Positions 25,101-36,353 of a stretch of DNA of 64,000 bases are shown here, one piece after another. Source of the DNA: Mesodorylaimus sp. YZB2_4 (taxonomy: Eukaryota; Nematoda; Enoplea; Dorylaimida; Dorylaimidae). Position numbers and translations under genes: made by a program. Position 1 is the first letter of the stretch; each line of letters starts with the position of its first letter. Under the pieces are notes generated by a model. That model was not told where the DNA came from and searched no databases. It saw only the letters and a program-made list of their open reading frames with translations. Location: assembly GCA_030248295.1 (NCBI GenBank), contig JASANH010001510.1:1-64000 (forward strand), given 5' to 3'.

Positions 25101-25736
25101 ATTTGGCCACGTTGACTGGAGCTATGCACGTGGCCTTGGGAAATTCGGCTGCCGGCGTGTTCACCACTTCGGACGACCTGTATAAGAAGTTGTACGAGGT
25201 GAGTCTGGTATGGCAGTGTGGCCATCACACTGTCATATCACTGTCACGGACAGTGTGGGTGTACTCATGTACCTGGTGCCTGTGCCGGACCTCGCGGACA
25301 GAAGGGCGGAATGTGCAAATGGGCCTTTGCTTATAGGCCAGCGTGGATACGGGCGATCGAGTGTGGCGCATGCCCCTCTTCAAGACGTTCGGAAGTCGTC
25401 TGAAGAACGATGCTGCCGATTTGAATAACATTGCGTTGGGTGCCGGTGGAGGATCGGCCATTGCTGCTGCGTTTCTGAAGGTAAGGAGCTCAGTGCTGGT
25501 GGTCGCAGCCTGACAGTGTCCGCTCTTGCAGGAGTTTGTTGAGTGTCCTTCCTGGGCGCATATCGACATCGCTGGTGTGGCGGGATTGATATCGGGTGAT
25601 GAAGAGATACCGTATTTGGGCAAAGGGATGTCAGGTAGGCTTCCTGGTTGGTTGTAAACTCTGCGCTCCCTCATGTTGTGTCCTCTTCTCAGGCCGTCCA
25701 TTACGTACGTTGGTGAAGGCGGTGGAGACTTTGTGA
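19166..25736 (+). CDS. LAP3: Leucyl aminopeptidase, M17 family (LAP3 type)
   Basis: This cytosolic di-zinc peptidase removes N-terminal residues from peptides, normally as a hexamer. Exons: 19166-19186, 20719-20882, 22032-22083, 22140-22245, 22629-22697, 22757-22865, 22920-23087, 24438-24596, 24741-24960, 25016-25198, 25337-25480, 25532-25634 and 25693-25736. All phases agree and the sum is 513 residues (human 519). Catalytic and metal-binding elements are complete. [11 protein letters not shown] carries the lysine and first aspartate. [19 protein letters not shown] carries the second lysine and aspartate. The family signature [14 protein letters not shown] carries aspartate, glutamate and arginine. 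LATLTGAM and [12 protein letters not shown] also fit. The first 21-nt exon (MASTATA, GTAAGT donor) is inferred from phase and is the least certain. The intron 23088-24437 is the largest inner one. Confidence 0.95.
19803..19921 (+). repeat. Short interspersed direct repeats with an inverted copy
   Basis: About four copies of a 16-17-base unit like CCGGTTACTTTGACATG occur (near 19806, 19827, 19858 and 19897). Between them lies an inverted piece (gatgtaaccgaccgg). The block lies in the first aminopeptidase intron, directly upstream of repeat R1. Confidence 0.6.
19924..20105 (+). repeat. Dispersed repeat R1, copy 1
   Basis: It shares ccggcaggccatgg, gggacgtcaacc-like, tagtcgcgagact, tttgtcccgccgacttcgg and tcctacgcctgc with 26866-27025 in the same order. 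It lies in the first aminopeptidase intron. No coding capacity is recognised. Confidence 0.65.
21660..21735 (-). repeat. tRNA-like remnant
   Basis: On the minus strand a TCTCAGTACCACAGAGGC segment resembles an A-box arm. GGGTTCGATTCCCCC follows at tRNA spacing as a T-arm, but no acceptor stem pairs. A second isolated T-arm-like GCGGGTTCGACTCCCGC lies at about 21882-21900 (+). Both look like fossil tRNA-derived sequences inside an aminopeptidase intron. Confidence 0.35.
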
Positions 25737-25816
25737 GGCGGACTCGGATAGGAACAATGTGCTCACAAATATGCTTTCGATTTTATGAAGCGCATGTCGA
25801 TGGCGGAGGTTGTTTA

Positions 25817-25822
25817 AATAAA
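25817..25822 (+). terminator. Poly(A) signal of the aminopeptidase gene
   Basis: AATAAA lies 81 bases after the TGA stop of the aminopeptidase, a normal distance for a short 3' UTR. Confidence 0.8.
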
Positions 25823-25829
25823 TAATCTA

Positions 25830-26865
25830 GTGCTGCCTTGAGACCAGAAATTTTGCAGTATTGGGTCTACAGGTTCTGGCCATGTGAGTTTTAGCTCAAG
25901 AAATGACTGGTTGTAGGGGCTCCGCCCGTGGGAGCGTGACCAGGGTGATGTGGTGATGTGTCAGGACTAGGTCGGACGACTTGGCTGTCCTGGGTGATGC
26001 CAATCACTCGCTCCCTTATATGGGCGAGAGGTCTGGAATATCGAGTGATCGTAGCATGGCAATATCCCTTGTTCTTTAAAGGTGTCAAAAACATTCTCTT
26101 AGGGCTTTGGTGCTGCCCCCTTTGCCTGTTGTCGCTCAGATAATTCTGGCTTTCTTTTGGTGCGTAGGTGCTTCTGGCGTTGATTTATTTGCTTTTCTTT
26201 CTTTCCAATTTTCGTACCTAAATTGAGAAGTTGCAAAAACCTGATGAAGACTATGAGAGAAAGAGTCCGGTTACAAAGGTGAGCGATGTCAGTGCAAGTC
26301 TTAGTTTTTCTGCACCCAGCGAAATAAATAGGTCGCCAAAAAGAACATCGTCTTCGATCATGATGGACGACGAGTCATGAGTGATGAATGGGATTCATGG
26401 AAGGCGGCAGAAATCTATGGGTTTTTGCCGATAGATTCTTTTCTACTAGTCTCGTCGAAGAAACTGGAAATCTTGTCGAATTCATGAAATCGCACTGCAC
26501 TAGATGCCAGTTGGGCAAGATGTTTAACTTGCGTGATGTCCATGTGGTTCTGCTGGCTTATGAAAAGTCGCAATAGGCCCTTGGGGATGAGCCACAATCC
26601 ACCTGTGTCATAGGTTGTACTCCAAGTGTCGAGACGTGTGCACTGTCATAGGAATAGGGAACAGACAAGAAAACTTGGTGTTTGAGTTTGGTTTCCCCTG
26701 GTGAGTGCACGATTGTCATGTTCACGGATCTTGAAAGTGATTTAGAATATGGGCTAGGTATCTATGAACATTGTGGTTTGCGAAGCACACCCTGCCACGC
26801 GGCTGACGGGGAACGCGCATTCGAGGGTGAGCGACAACATCACGCATGAAAATTGTTACCCTCTG
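25830..26865. other. Interval with a possible two-exon fragment
   Basis: No gene is firmly supported. Around 26222-26514 (+) a pyrimidine tract and AG precede a short frame KLQKPDEDYERKSPVTK ending at a good GTGAGC donor. After another AG at about 26330, a 51-codon frame (VAKKNIVFDHDGRRV...) begins in phase and run to a stop. The product is not recognised and no upstream start was found. Confidence 0.3.
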
Positions 26866-27025
26866 CCGGCAGGCCATGGTCTCGCCTGGCTGGGACGTCA
26901 ACCCCATCGGTTTGATGTTTCCAGGTCAGGCGTAGTCGCGAGACTTGCCCACCTTCGATCAGAGTATTTGTCCTGCCGACTTCGGTCGGCCGCACTCTCC
27001 TACGCCTGCCGGTATGGGTTCAAAC
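26866..27025 (+). repeat. Dispersed repeat R1, copy 2
   Basis: This is the second copy of the repeat at 19924: ggcaggccatgg, gggacgtcaacccc, cgtagtcgcgagact, tttgtcctgccgacttcgg and ctcctacgcctgccgg. A more distant relative with the same order of motifs may lie at 56515-56690. Confidence 0.65.
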
Positions 27026-27366
27026 TGAGTAATTACCCAAGCCTGGCGGGCGCAAAGGAGAATGTGACCGACTGAAGTCATCGAGACTGAATCTCCTATA
27101 AAGCAGGCAAGTAATACGATTACATCGACAAGAGAGATCACTTGCTCTCCCCTACTCGCCTCGGCCAACCGCGCTGGGGTTACAGCTAGCAGAATGTGTC
27201 AAAAGTCCACCTGGTGTACGCATATACGCATTGGCAGACTTGCTTGTACGCAATACATACAAGGCGTTCGTTAATTAGCCGCTTGAGCCAAGTTGAAAAT
27301 TAAAACAAATTTCTTACTACAAGCCAAATTAGCAGGTGGAAGAATTCGAACTTGTAATTTATACAG

Positions 27367-30300
27367 CTTTTCCTTACTGGTCGCAACAAAGCCAGTATTT
27401 GACTAGCGTTTTAGTTCGGCAGCTGTTGCCTATGAATTCGGCAGAAAATTGAAAAAATATTCGCCGAAAAATCTTTCTTGCCAGCTAATATTTTTCTGAC
27501 TTTGTCAAAGTGTCATCTTCACACAATTTTTGAAACTTTGTACGTATTCATATTTTGATATAGTAAACCTGGCGCCATCAGAATTTATGACCGAATGCGA
27601 AATGAGAGTACAGCCATCAGGAGATGGATATTTTCTGCGATATAATCCTCAAATAAGTGAATCCGTCAATTTTCCACAAATGCCCGCGGTTTCCCAATAT
27701 TTCTGACTCATGATGGTCAAATATTAACAAAAGACTTACACGTGGTAAGATAACCCACGAAGCTTTAGGGATCGCTTTGAGGCTGGAACCCTAAACCAGC
27801 CACCCCGGAGGGCTCAGCTTTAGTGACGCTGCTCAGTGCAAATGTGCCACGCCCACCAGGATTCGATCCCGCAAACTTCCGCTTGCGATCCTGATGTCGT
27901 ACCACTGAGCTATCAGGGCCACGAAAAGAGAAAAACTAGCAGCTCACTCAATCTTGGTCGAGTGTAAAGTGCAGCCCATCCTTGCCTGAAGGAAGATCAT
28001 CCCCCTTGCTCTCACTGCACACTGCTTCACACGCTGACCAAGGCTGCGTGTTATCGCACGTGTGGCCTGACCAACCGGAATAACCAACTAGGCCGAAAGT
28101 TGGATTTCCAGTGTTGAAAGAGTATTGGCGGAGAAACGCTGGATTGCTGTCACGAGCTTCACGGATTTTGTTTGACCAATCGGTATTGTAAATTGAGTCA
28201 AGACGCGCTTATTATCGTCCGACCCTAATCTCCAGTTACCTGCTATGAGTTTAGAAAACGAGTCTATTTCGCCAATATTTCGAGGAAATTAGCCGAGTTG
28301 TGTTCTACCACTCGCTAGAATCGCAATGTTCTTCATGGATGCTAAGATCAGCTCTATGCACGACTAGTCGTTCGTTTCGAATCTCGTTTTCTTATTGTAA
28401 GCCTTTTAGGTTGATTTCACTTGGCGATGTGTCTTCATGCGAAACACGATTTTGGAATTGCTCGACATGGAAATTTACAGGCCAGCAATATTTTCAGTCC
28501 AGGATCTTTCATGCTGCTCGGAACGGTTATCTGTATTTGCAGACAAGGTCACGTGATTAGTTACAGTATGGGACTGGTTTTTTTAGATGCACTGACTACA
28601 GGAAAAATACGCAATACGCAATTTTTCACGCATACCTTTTGGAGTATGCAATCCGTTTATGACGCAATACGCTTACGCACTCGAGAGACTTTGCGTATGC
28701 GCATTCAAATCAAGTGATTTAACTAACCGTAGACCCGATTGCCCAGCGGTAGACTAGGATTACAATAAAGACCACAATGATGTGATTTCCCAAAAATTCC
28801 GGTCATGGTACTCAGGCGTTTAAACTGTGTTTCATAGCGAAATGTGCGCGACGATATATGATACGCGCAAAAAAAGCGTGGAAGGCTTTTACTGAACGAG
28901 GCCATCGAGTCAATCAAGACTCAAATAAATGGTAGAAAAGGCCCCAGCTTGGTTGGCACTGGGACAGAGCAAACAAGCCAGCCAAAAAGGTGCTATTTGA
29001 GGAAATACCAGCTACAATTCAAACAGTTCCGCAGCCATCGAATGGGGGTGACAGAGGCAAAGGCGAGAAACGAGAAATGTGTCATGAAACAGCCGTCACT
29101 TTTGCCACTGTCAAGTGACACAGCAGGAACGAGGCACCCACAACCCAAAGTGCTGAATACCTAAACACTATGGCACACAGAAACAAAACAGAGGTGCTAG
29201 TTCAGCTGTCATTCCGAGTAGGAGACAGTGTTTCACAAGCACGCTTCTCCCAGCACGTACGATCTGGCCGATGGCTTCCTGTCACTCATTTCCAGTGCCT
29301 CCTGCACACCCTCCCCCGTCGACACGTAAGCGTAGGCCGCTGGTTGGCCCTCATTCAGTTCCATCCCACTCAGCTGGCCAGGCTGATCGTCCGTGCTGTC
29401 GGCCAGTGCAGGTGACTGGGAATTAAGACCGTCTGTCGAGGGACGCTCATGGTCGGCGCTGGCCTGGCTGACTGATGGCATGCTGAGCCAGGCTTCAGAC
29501 AGCGTCCTAATGAGCGAGACGTAGACGGAGGAGGACCTGGTCTCCAGGCTGGCGGCGATGTGTCGTTTGCACTGGCTGAACGTGGGTCGATGGTCGGCCT
29601 TCTCCTTCCAGCAGTCCCGCATCAGCTGGTACCTGGGAAGGGGCACAGTGAGACCACACGACACCCACCCCACCAACAAACTTACATTTCCGGGCACACT
29701 AGTTTCGGGGGTCCCATTCTGTTCTGCTCGCTGGCCTGGAGCCACGAGCGGAAGCAGGCGTCGGGCTCGTGATCGGGGTAAGGCCGTCTGCCGCAGTTGA
29801 ACATTTCCCACAGGACGATGCCGAACGACCAACTGAAACTGGGAGGGTGGCTCATGGGATAGCCGAGATGCGGGCTGACTTACACATCCGATTTGTGAGT
29901 GTACTCGTCGCTGATGAGCGACTCCAAGGCCATCCAGAATATGGGCACTGGCACGTCGGGCGAGAGGGCCTTGCGGTAAACGGACTCGTGCCGACGGGAC
30001 ATGCCGAAGTCGGCTATTTTGACAATGTGCACTTCGGTCAGAAGAATGTTCCTCAGCGCGAGGTCCCTGTGGATGACCTGAAAGGGGCGAAGCCAGAGTG
30101 GTCGGGATGGGGGTGCTACTCACGTTCTGGGACCCTAAGTGCTCCATCCCGTTGGCCGCCTGGTAGGCGTAGTTGAGCAGAGCCCGCACACTCTCGTCGC
30201 TCCTCTGTTCGGAAAACGAAAGTCAGTCGTCGCGGGTAAGTGCAAGCCAAAATGCCACTCACCTCGGGATCTTCGATTTTCGACCGATTCTCGATCAGAT

Positions 30301-30461
30301 AGTCTCTCAGGCAACCGTGGCGACAGTATTCAGTCAGGACGAAGAATTGTCTGCGCTCGATGTCGCTCGTGCAGGCGCCGATCAGCGAGAGCACGTTGAT
30401 GTGCGGTCGGATGTGGCACATTATCTTCAGTTCGTCCAGCAACGCCCGATAATGCAGGGGA
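27367..30461. repeat. Segmental duplication block, copy 1
   Basis: This block corresponds to 35791-40402. The left part (27367-29170) is non-coding and shows many point differences and indels between copies, with about 250 extra bases here around 28500-28755. The right part (about 29180-30461) covers the second half of the receptor kinase and is almost identical between copies. Direct comparison shows the left boundary at cttttccttactggtcgcaac. Confidence 0.9.
27740..27925 (-). repeat. tRNA-derived SINE-like unit in duplication copy 1
   Basis: On the minus strand 27923-27848 reads like a tRNA: GATAGCTCAGTGGTACGAC (A-box) and GCGGGATCGAATCCTGG (B-box). The acceptor stem pairs only partly (GCCC with GGGC), and D- and anticodon stems are imperfect. 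The sequence continues into a non-tRNA body, so a SINE head or tRNA pseudogene is more likely than a working tRNA. The same unit occurs at 36278-36353. Confidence 0.5.
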
Positions 30462-33400
30462 TTCGAGTAATCTATGTGGAACAGCATAAAATTATTTTCA
30501 ATGTTAAAAAATTTCCTTCATAAAAAAATTATCTTGTTTCTGTGCAGGAGGGCAAATATTCTAACAGCATCTTTGTTTCGAAAATTCTTCTTATCCTGCG
30601 ATTGCGAAGTGTAAAACCTCAAACTGCTGACAATATCAGCTTTATTTGTGTAATTTGCTAAATGTGTGCTAATTCAACTATTCTTAACTTTTCTCCCGTG
30701 TGTGACATATCGTGATGGAAATTTACCTACCCTGGGGTATTTTCACAGCAACAGGTCGACAGTGGCTTTCTCCGTCTTGATGAGCTGTAGCAATTGGTGA
30801 AATTAATTCTCCTCGTAGTACTTTACCGAACTGACCACCTCCCAGAATGCGTTCTTTCAGAATGAACATGGAGCGATCGATTTCAAAATTCTTTTTGTAA
30901 GGCAGTATTTCAGCTTGGTCATTCAATGGAGCATTGGAATCTCTTGTTTTGTATATTTGAACGTGATAGGACCTAAATTCTTGAGCTAATTCTTTAAAAA
31001 TTGCCTAAAATTTAAACTGTCTTGATATTTTGTGCACAGGGCATAGTACTAAATGCACCTTATTTCGTCTCAAATTTATTCGCCATCGAAGCAATATGAA
31101 GAGCAGGAGTGGACAGATGACTATCAGGCATGATGGGACTATAATTACGACAAGTAGGATTGAGCCTAAAACGGTTTTGTCGTCTTTGTCGTCTTGGACG
31201 GAATAAACCCGCGAAATCACGTCGCCGAGGTCATTCTTGGCCACGCAAGTGTAAATTCCACTCTCATTGACGCCCAGCCTGGACCTGCTGCTACGGGTAA
31301 GGCTTACATTGGCAAATCGATCAGGGCATGGGCGGGGCTCCCGTGAAAGAGTGGTGCATTTCCAGCTATAGTATACTGGTTCTGGCCGGCCATCGGCTGA
31401 ACAATCCAGTATCAATCCAAAAGTCAGTGTCATTCCTTCTTCAGTATTATTTTTCGACCCATCTGGAAAAAATAGTGGGATCGGGTCCGATACGGTCACT
31501 TTAATTGTCCCATCAGAGGCCATGGAGACTAGCTCGCTGGCTTTGCGAAAAATAGCGCAGCAATATGTTCCTGTTTGGTTCCTATTAATCGACGGGAAGC
31601 CCAAACGAACCGCCTTCGTGAACTTGTCAACACGATAATAATATGAGGTTTCCAAATCGGATTCTTTTTCGATCAATCTATTCTCTCCATCGCCCGACGA
31701 CGATTTGCTGGTGAAAGTGAGTGCAAAGCTTTCCGAGCTGCAGCTGTCTTTTTCTTTTGTGCACCAATCGACCACAGTATCCAACTGGCAAACGGGAATG
31801 AAACATTGCAGATATAATGGGTGATTAACATAAGCTTTGGCAGTGCAAGACCTTATGCCCGGTGGTACCATGGCCACAGCACCTTCAGATTCAGATCGGA
31901 AATACTTTTGCTCAGCCACAGACAGAGTCAGGCTGCCCCCAACTGTTATTTCCTTTGCCTCCCCGGAAATTTGCATCACAAATGACAACGAGCAGGGCCG
32001 TTTTGCCGAAAGAATCAATTCAAGTTTTCCTATGAAATCTGAATTCAAGCCGTCCATACCGCGAATATAACTTGCACCGATAAGCCCGCATCGAGTGGCA
32101 CTAATGTTTGACATGGGTTTTTCTTGGCAGTTTTCATCGCGATTATATTTGGGAATCAGCTCTGCAATTTTTAACCAACTGCTGACGCAATACAAGAAGG
32201 GATGGAATCTGATGCTGTAAAAATGATTAGCCAATAGTATAACACTAGTGGCGTCCCATTGTCTTCCGCTGTGCATTTCGACATTTTTCGATGGTTCGAG
32301 TTGCCTGACCACAAAATCCATGTCATGAGCGGATGGATTTTGCAAGGCGAAATAATAATTATCGAATTCTCGTCCTTTTGTCAGCTCAAACGTGGCCTTA
32401 AATGTGTCGTTTGCCAAAGCTCCTATGGTGGCTTTGTGAGAGTGCGGACTTTCCAACGGACCCGACCTCCGACTCACAGAGTGCACCACGTGAGGATGGT
32501 CTTGTGGGCTATTTGTCACATAAATAAACTCCACAGGAATTATTCTTCTCCTATCACTTTCATTCAATACGGGAAAAATATGCGTTTCGTTAAAACCAGA
32601 TTGGAGCAATTGCTTCGATGAATCGTCTGCAGAACAGAATAAGTTACACATATACTGTACCTACAAGGCCAGGTCAGCGGTCTTGCGGTGTGCGCTGTGT
32701 AAGCAATCCAAAATACAGCATCGTTTACGGGTCGCGCCTTGACACACAGAGCAGACAGCTGTTTTTTAGCAGTCAGCAAAGCGGATTAGACAGGGTTTCA
32801 TTGCTCTATGAAGAGGAAGGAATAGAAATGAGTGCCTCCATCGTTACTTCCAAATCAAGTGCCATTTAATTGCTCTTCTCCTCCGTGACGGGGCGACAAA
32901 AATTCATTCACTTCGCAATGCGAGGATGTGCAAATGCCAGTTGTCTCTGCAGGCATAAAAACGTGATCCCCAAGCGATAAATCAGGCTGGGATTCGGAGC
33001 AAGTTGGCAGACACCAAGTGGACGAATTGCGCCTCGAGGAGCACAGCCTCGCCTACAGTTTTGACGGTGAGCAGATCAACCTTGAGCCAGCCACTCTGAT
33101 TATTTGAGCGAAGTACATTCCAGCCTTTTTATCTACCCTAACTATGTGCGGGACATTAAAAAGAACCATTGAATACGCGTGTCTTACTTTTCAACTGTCG
33201 AATCTTGATCACTGCATCAGTGATCAGGTCATTCGCTGGCCCTTTACATTGGTATGTTCCAGCAATCAGTGCAGTAGCTTTGAAAAAATCTATCAAGGAG
33301 CTATATTCTTCGGCAATTGGTATGATTTCGCTTGGAAGAGCTAAACAAGGGTAGTCGTTATGGAAATGATGCGGGGGGTATGCGACTAAGCAAAAATTAC

Positions 33401-35140
33401 AGCACCGCTGGCGGGAATTACAAGAAACAGAGGGTCAATTTTTACTAGTAAGAGCCTCCTGTAACATAAAGCCTTTGTTTGCTACAACTTTTTGGAATTA
33501 GTTTTGAACCAATGAGTTAAATCAAGTAATTTTGTTCAGTTGAATCAAGTCGACTTTTTGAAGCTATTGAATTAACATGTCAAAAGTACAGAACAAAGCA
33601 CACTTGTTGAGTTGGCTCGAGAAATTTTTAAAAGGTTCCTTTAAAAGAAAATGAAAGATTTTTAAAAGAAAATGCTGCTAGGCGACTAGCAAGTGAATTG
33701 TCGTTACCAATCAATCAGTTGTAATATAACTGCAAGCCTGGCTCACAATGAGCGCATGGATGCAATTTTTGCTTCGTTTTATTAGTACCACATTATACAC
33801 CTAACTCGAGATCAGACATTCCGCGGGCACACGCTTTCGTTGCGGTCGCAACACAGTCGCTTGTGACGGCAAGTCAACGGATCCCTAGCGGGCAAGAAAT
33901 ACGTAGAAAAGTGCCCGGAGGTTAGTCAACTGGGCACTGCTCAATCAGACGGCGCTTGCAAGGGCGCCACCCCATCCTTGCGGTAGATATTTAGTTACGA
34001 GGGAAGAAAAGCGTTAAGGACAATTCTAGTTAGAGCATTGGTATTTCTGCTCCATGTCACATGTGATCACATCTAATGTATAGTATCAAGAAAAGTGTTA
34101 TGAACAGTCGCATATGTATAGAAACCTCAGTTGATGTTGACCTTTTGAGAACCCTGCTGTGATTAGCCATAGGAAAGGACGGAAACAATCACTTCGTGCA
34201 AGCTCTGATTGGTTAATGTGATGTGGCACAATATACACAGACTTACTTATATTGTGGTCGTCACTTTCTGAATCCGTTGCCGCCGAAGTGGGTCGTTGGT
34301 GCAGAGCATTGGTGGTATCATTTTGGCAAAATTGCCTGTCAGTTTCGATATTTGGATTGCAAGTCCTCTTTTGATCAGCAACCCTTTCCTACAAAAATTG
34401 CTGGAGCTTACGAGCCGCCGTCAGTTTGACCTTCTGCCTCATGGGGGTCGATACAGCAATTCTCTCAAATACTTTCTTCAATTGAGACTTTCCTTCTCTC
34501 AACTGAGTTTTCCTCGAGCTGACCCAAAAAATATTTTACTGGGATGCCAGCTATGTGTTCGAAAGTTTTTAAAATGGCACTTTTTTCATGTACAGTAAGG
34601 GGTAAACGTTTCTGAGGGCTTCGGTGAAAGATTGACAAGGGTCGACTTGTGCATGTTTTATCTTCTGTCCCTCTGGAGTCTCATAAATCGACCAACCCCC
34701 CTCCGAAGAGTAGAAAAAAGCATATTTATATTCCATCCCTCAGATGATAAATTTAGGAAAAAATAAGTGACTTATCGCTTGTAATCCAGGTCTGGTCCTT
34801 CTTTTTTTATATGAACGAATCAAATATAAATGACGAAAATCCACATGAATTTGTGAATATGAAAAGGATCGCTCACAGCACCCATTGTCAGACGTTGCCC
34901 ACAAGATGTTACTTACGTTCCCTTTATACCAGAAAACAGGATATTGAGCCAGGCAAAACAGAGTGAGGAGTGTGTTCTCGAGGACGATTAATTCAGCAGA
35001 TGCATACGTTTCAGTCGTAAGATTCCATATAGAGCCATGTCGAATTACTGCACGTAGTTTGGGTCGAAGTACCGCTGTAGAGATCGACCAGTCAAAGGCC
35101 ATCATCGATTGGAACAACTGACAAAACTGCTGCTGCGATA
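29233..35140 (-). CDS. Receptor tyrosine kinase A with immunoglobulin-type ectodomain
   Basis: This transmembrane receptor kinase most resembles the PDGFR/VEGFR-FGFR superfamily. Exons: about 34917-35140 (first Ig-like half, NGS-type IWNLTTETY), about 33188-33385 (second half, GTYQCKG), 31059-32626, 30731-31004, 30263-30471, 30124-30204, 29884-30077, 29686-29832 and 29233-29632. The 522-codon exon 31059-32626 carries a large non-Ig-looking module, a membrane-proximal Ig domain (GIYTCVAKNDLG) and a membrane helix (LGSILLVVIIVPSCLIVICP). The kinase has GGGQFGKV, VAVK, the alpha-C glutamate in DELKIM, HRDLALRN, DFG and DVWSFGIVLWEM. The APE position reads WMALESL. The C-tail has several tyrosines. 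The 5' end with signal peptide is not found, and the phase between the two most upstream exons does not close, so at least one exon is missing or misplaced. Confidence 0.85.
33386..34916. other. Large intron or gap in receptor A
   Basis: The sequence is AT-rich between the two upstream ectodomain exons. No recognisable repeat was found. One missed exon may lie here, since the reading phases of the flanking exons do not match. Confidence 0.35.
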
Positions 35141-35651
35141 GCGCTTTCTGCCGCAACCGATGGCTTAGCAGAGAATGTACGACTGTCAAATTCTAATGTG
35201 GCCTCCAACTTGCAGCACTGAAGAGAGATAAAAAGTAACGGAATCGAATCCAGTTATACAAGCACAAAGGGTCTTGCGCTTGGAGAAAAGGGGAAAACTA
35301 ACATAAAAACATTTGATCTATTTCGCCCAACTATGTCACCTTGCAGGCACCACAAATCATCCAACATCGTTTGCCGCTCGGTGCAAACCTGTTCTGTGTA
35401 GGCAGCTTAACTAATATGCTATCGTTAAAATAATAACACAACCTGGCGAGGCTCACCTTATCGTCAGTGCAGCATATTTCAGGTCACTCTGTCCTGTTCT
35501 GTCAGGAAACCGTTTATAAACCCATCTGATCGAACGACTTTGACTTGCTGTGAACTTTGCCACCGCCGCGGGAAACCTTGTAGTGGTATAAAGCCGACGG
35601 CTGAAATTAACCTACTGCATCTACCAGAATTAATTGCGCTGGAAGTATAAT

Positions 35652-35736
35652 ATTTGAGGAAATACCAGCTACAATTCAAACAGTCCCACAGCCATCGAAT
35701 GGGGGTGACAGAGGCAAAGGCGAGAAACGAGAAATA
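35652..35736 (+). repeat. Fragment of the duplication repeat
   Basis: Starting at atttgaggaaataccagc, it nearly matches copy 1 near 28996-29080 and copy 2 near 37168-37250. It sits about 55 bases left of duplication copy 2, so part of this block also spreads separately. Confidence 0.75.
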
Positions 35737-36277
35737 CAGGAAATTCATCTTTTCCTGTATTTTATTTCATCTTTTCCTGTGATTTAAACATCTTTTCCTT
35801 ACTGGTCGCAACAAAGCCAATATTTGACTAGCGTTTTAGTTCGGAAGCTGTTGCCTTTAAATTCGGCAGAAAATTGAAAAAATATTAGCCGAAAAATCTT
35901 TCTTGCCAGTTAATATTTTTCTGACTTTGTCAAAGTGTCATCTTCACACAATTTTTGAAACTTTGTACGTATTCATATTTTGATATAGTAAACCTGGCGC
36001 CATCAGAATTTATGACCAAATGCGAAAGGAGAGTACAGCCATCGGGAGTTAAATATTTTCTGCGATATAATCCTCGAATAAGTAAATCCGTCAATTTTCA
36101 ACTTACAGTATGCCCACGCTTTCCCAATATTTTTGATCCATAATGGTCGAAAATCAACAAAAGACTTACACGTGGTAAGATAACCCACGAAGCTTTAGGG
36201 ATCGCTTTGAGGCTGGAACCCTAAACCAGCCACCCAGGAGGGCTCAGCTTTAGTGACGCTGCTCAGTGCAAATGTGC

Positions 36278-36353
36278 CACGCCCACCAGGATTCGATCCC
36301 GCAAACTTCCGCTTGCGATCCTGATGTCGTACCACTGAGCTATCAGGGCCACG
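36278..36353 (-). repeat. tRNA-like SINE head in duplication copy 2
   Basis: It is the same sequence as 27848-27923: A-box GATAGCTCAGTGGTACGAC and B-box GGATCGAATCC on the minus strand. It is preserved because the whole block was duplicated, so it is not independent evidence for a tRNA gene. Confidence 0.5.

Noticed and set aside
27848-27923. Functional tRNA gene
   Set aside because: Acceptor and anticodon stems pair poorly and the sequence continues as a repeat body, so it is treated as a tRNA-derived repeat.
29769-30176. 135-codon plus-strand frame opposite the kinase, repeated at 39710
   Set aside because: It is antisense shadow of conserved kinase exons, duplicated only because the locus is duplicated.
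29233-30189. A continuous 318-codon frame through several kinase exons (also at 39174-40130)
   Set aside because: It reads through introns; the kinase motifs appear only when introns are removed and the frame changes.
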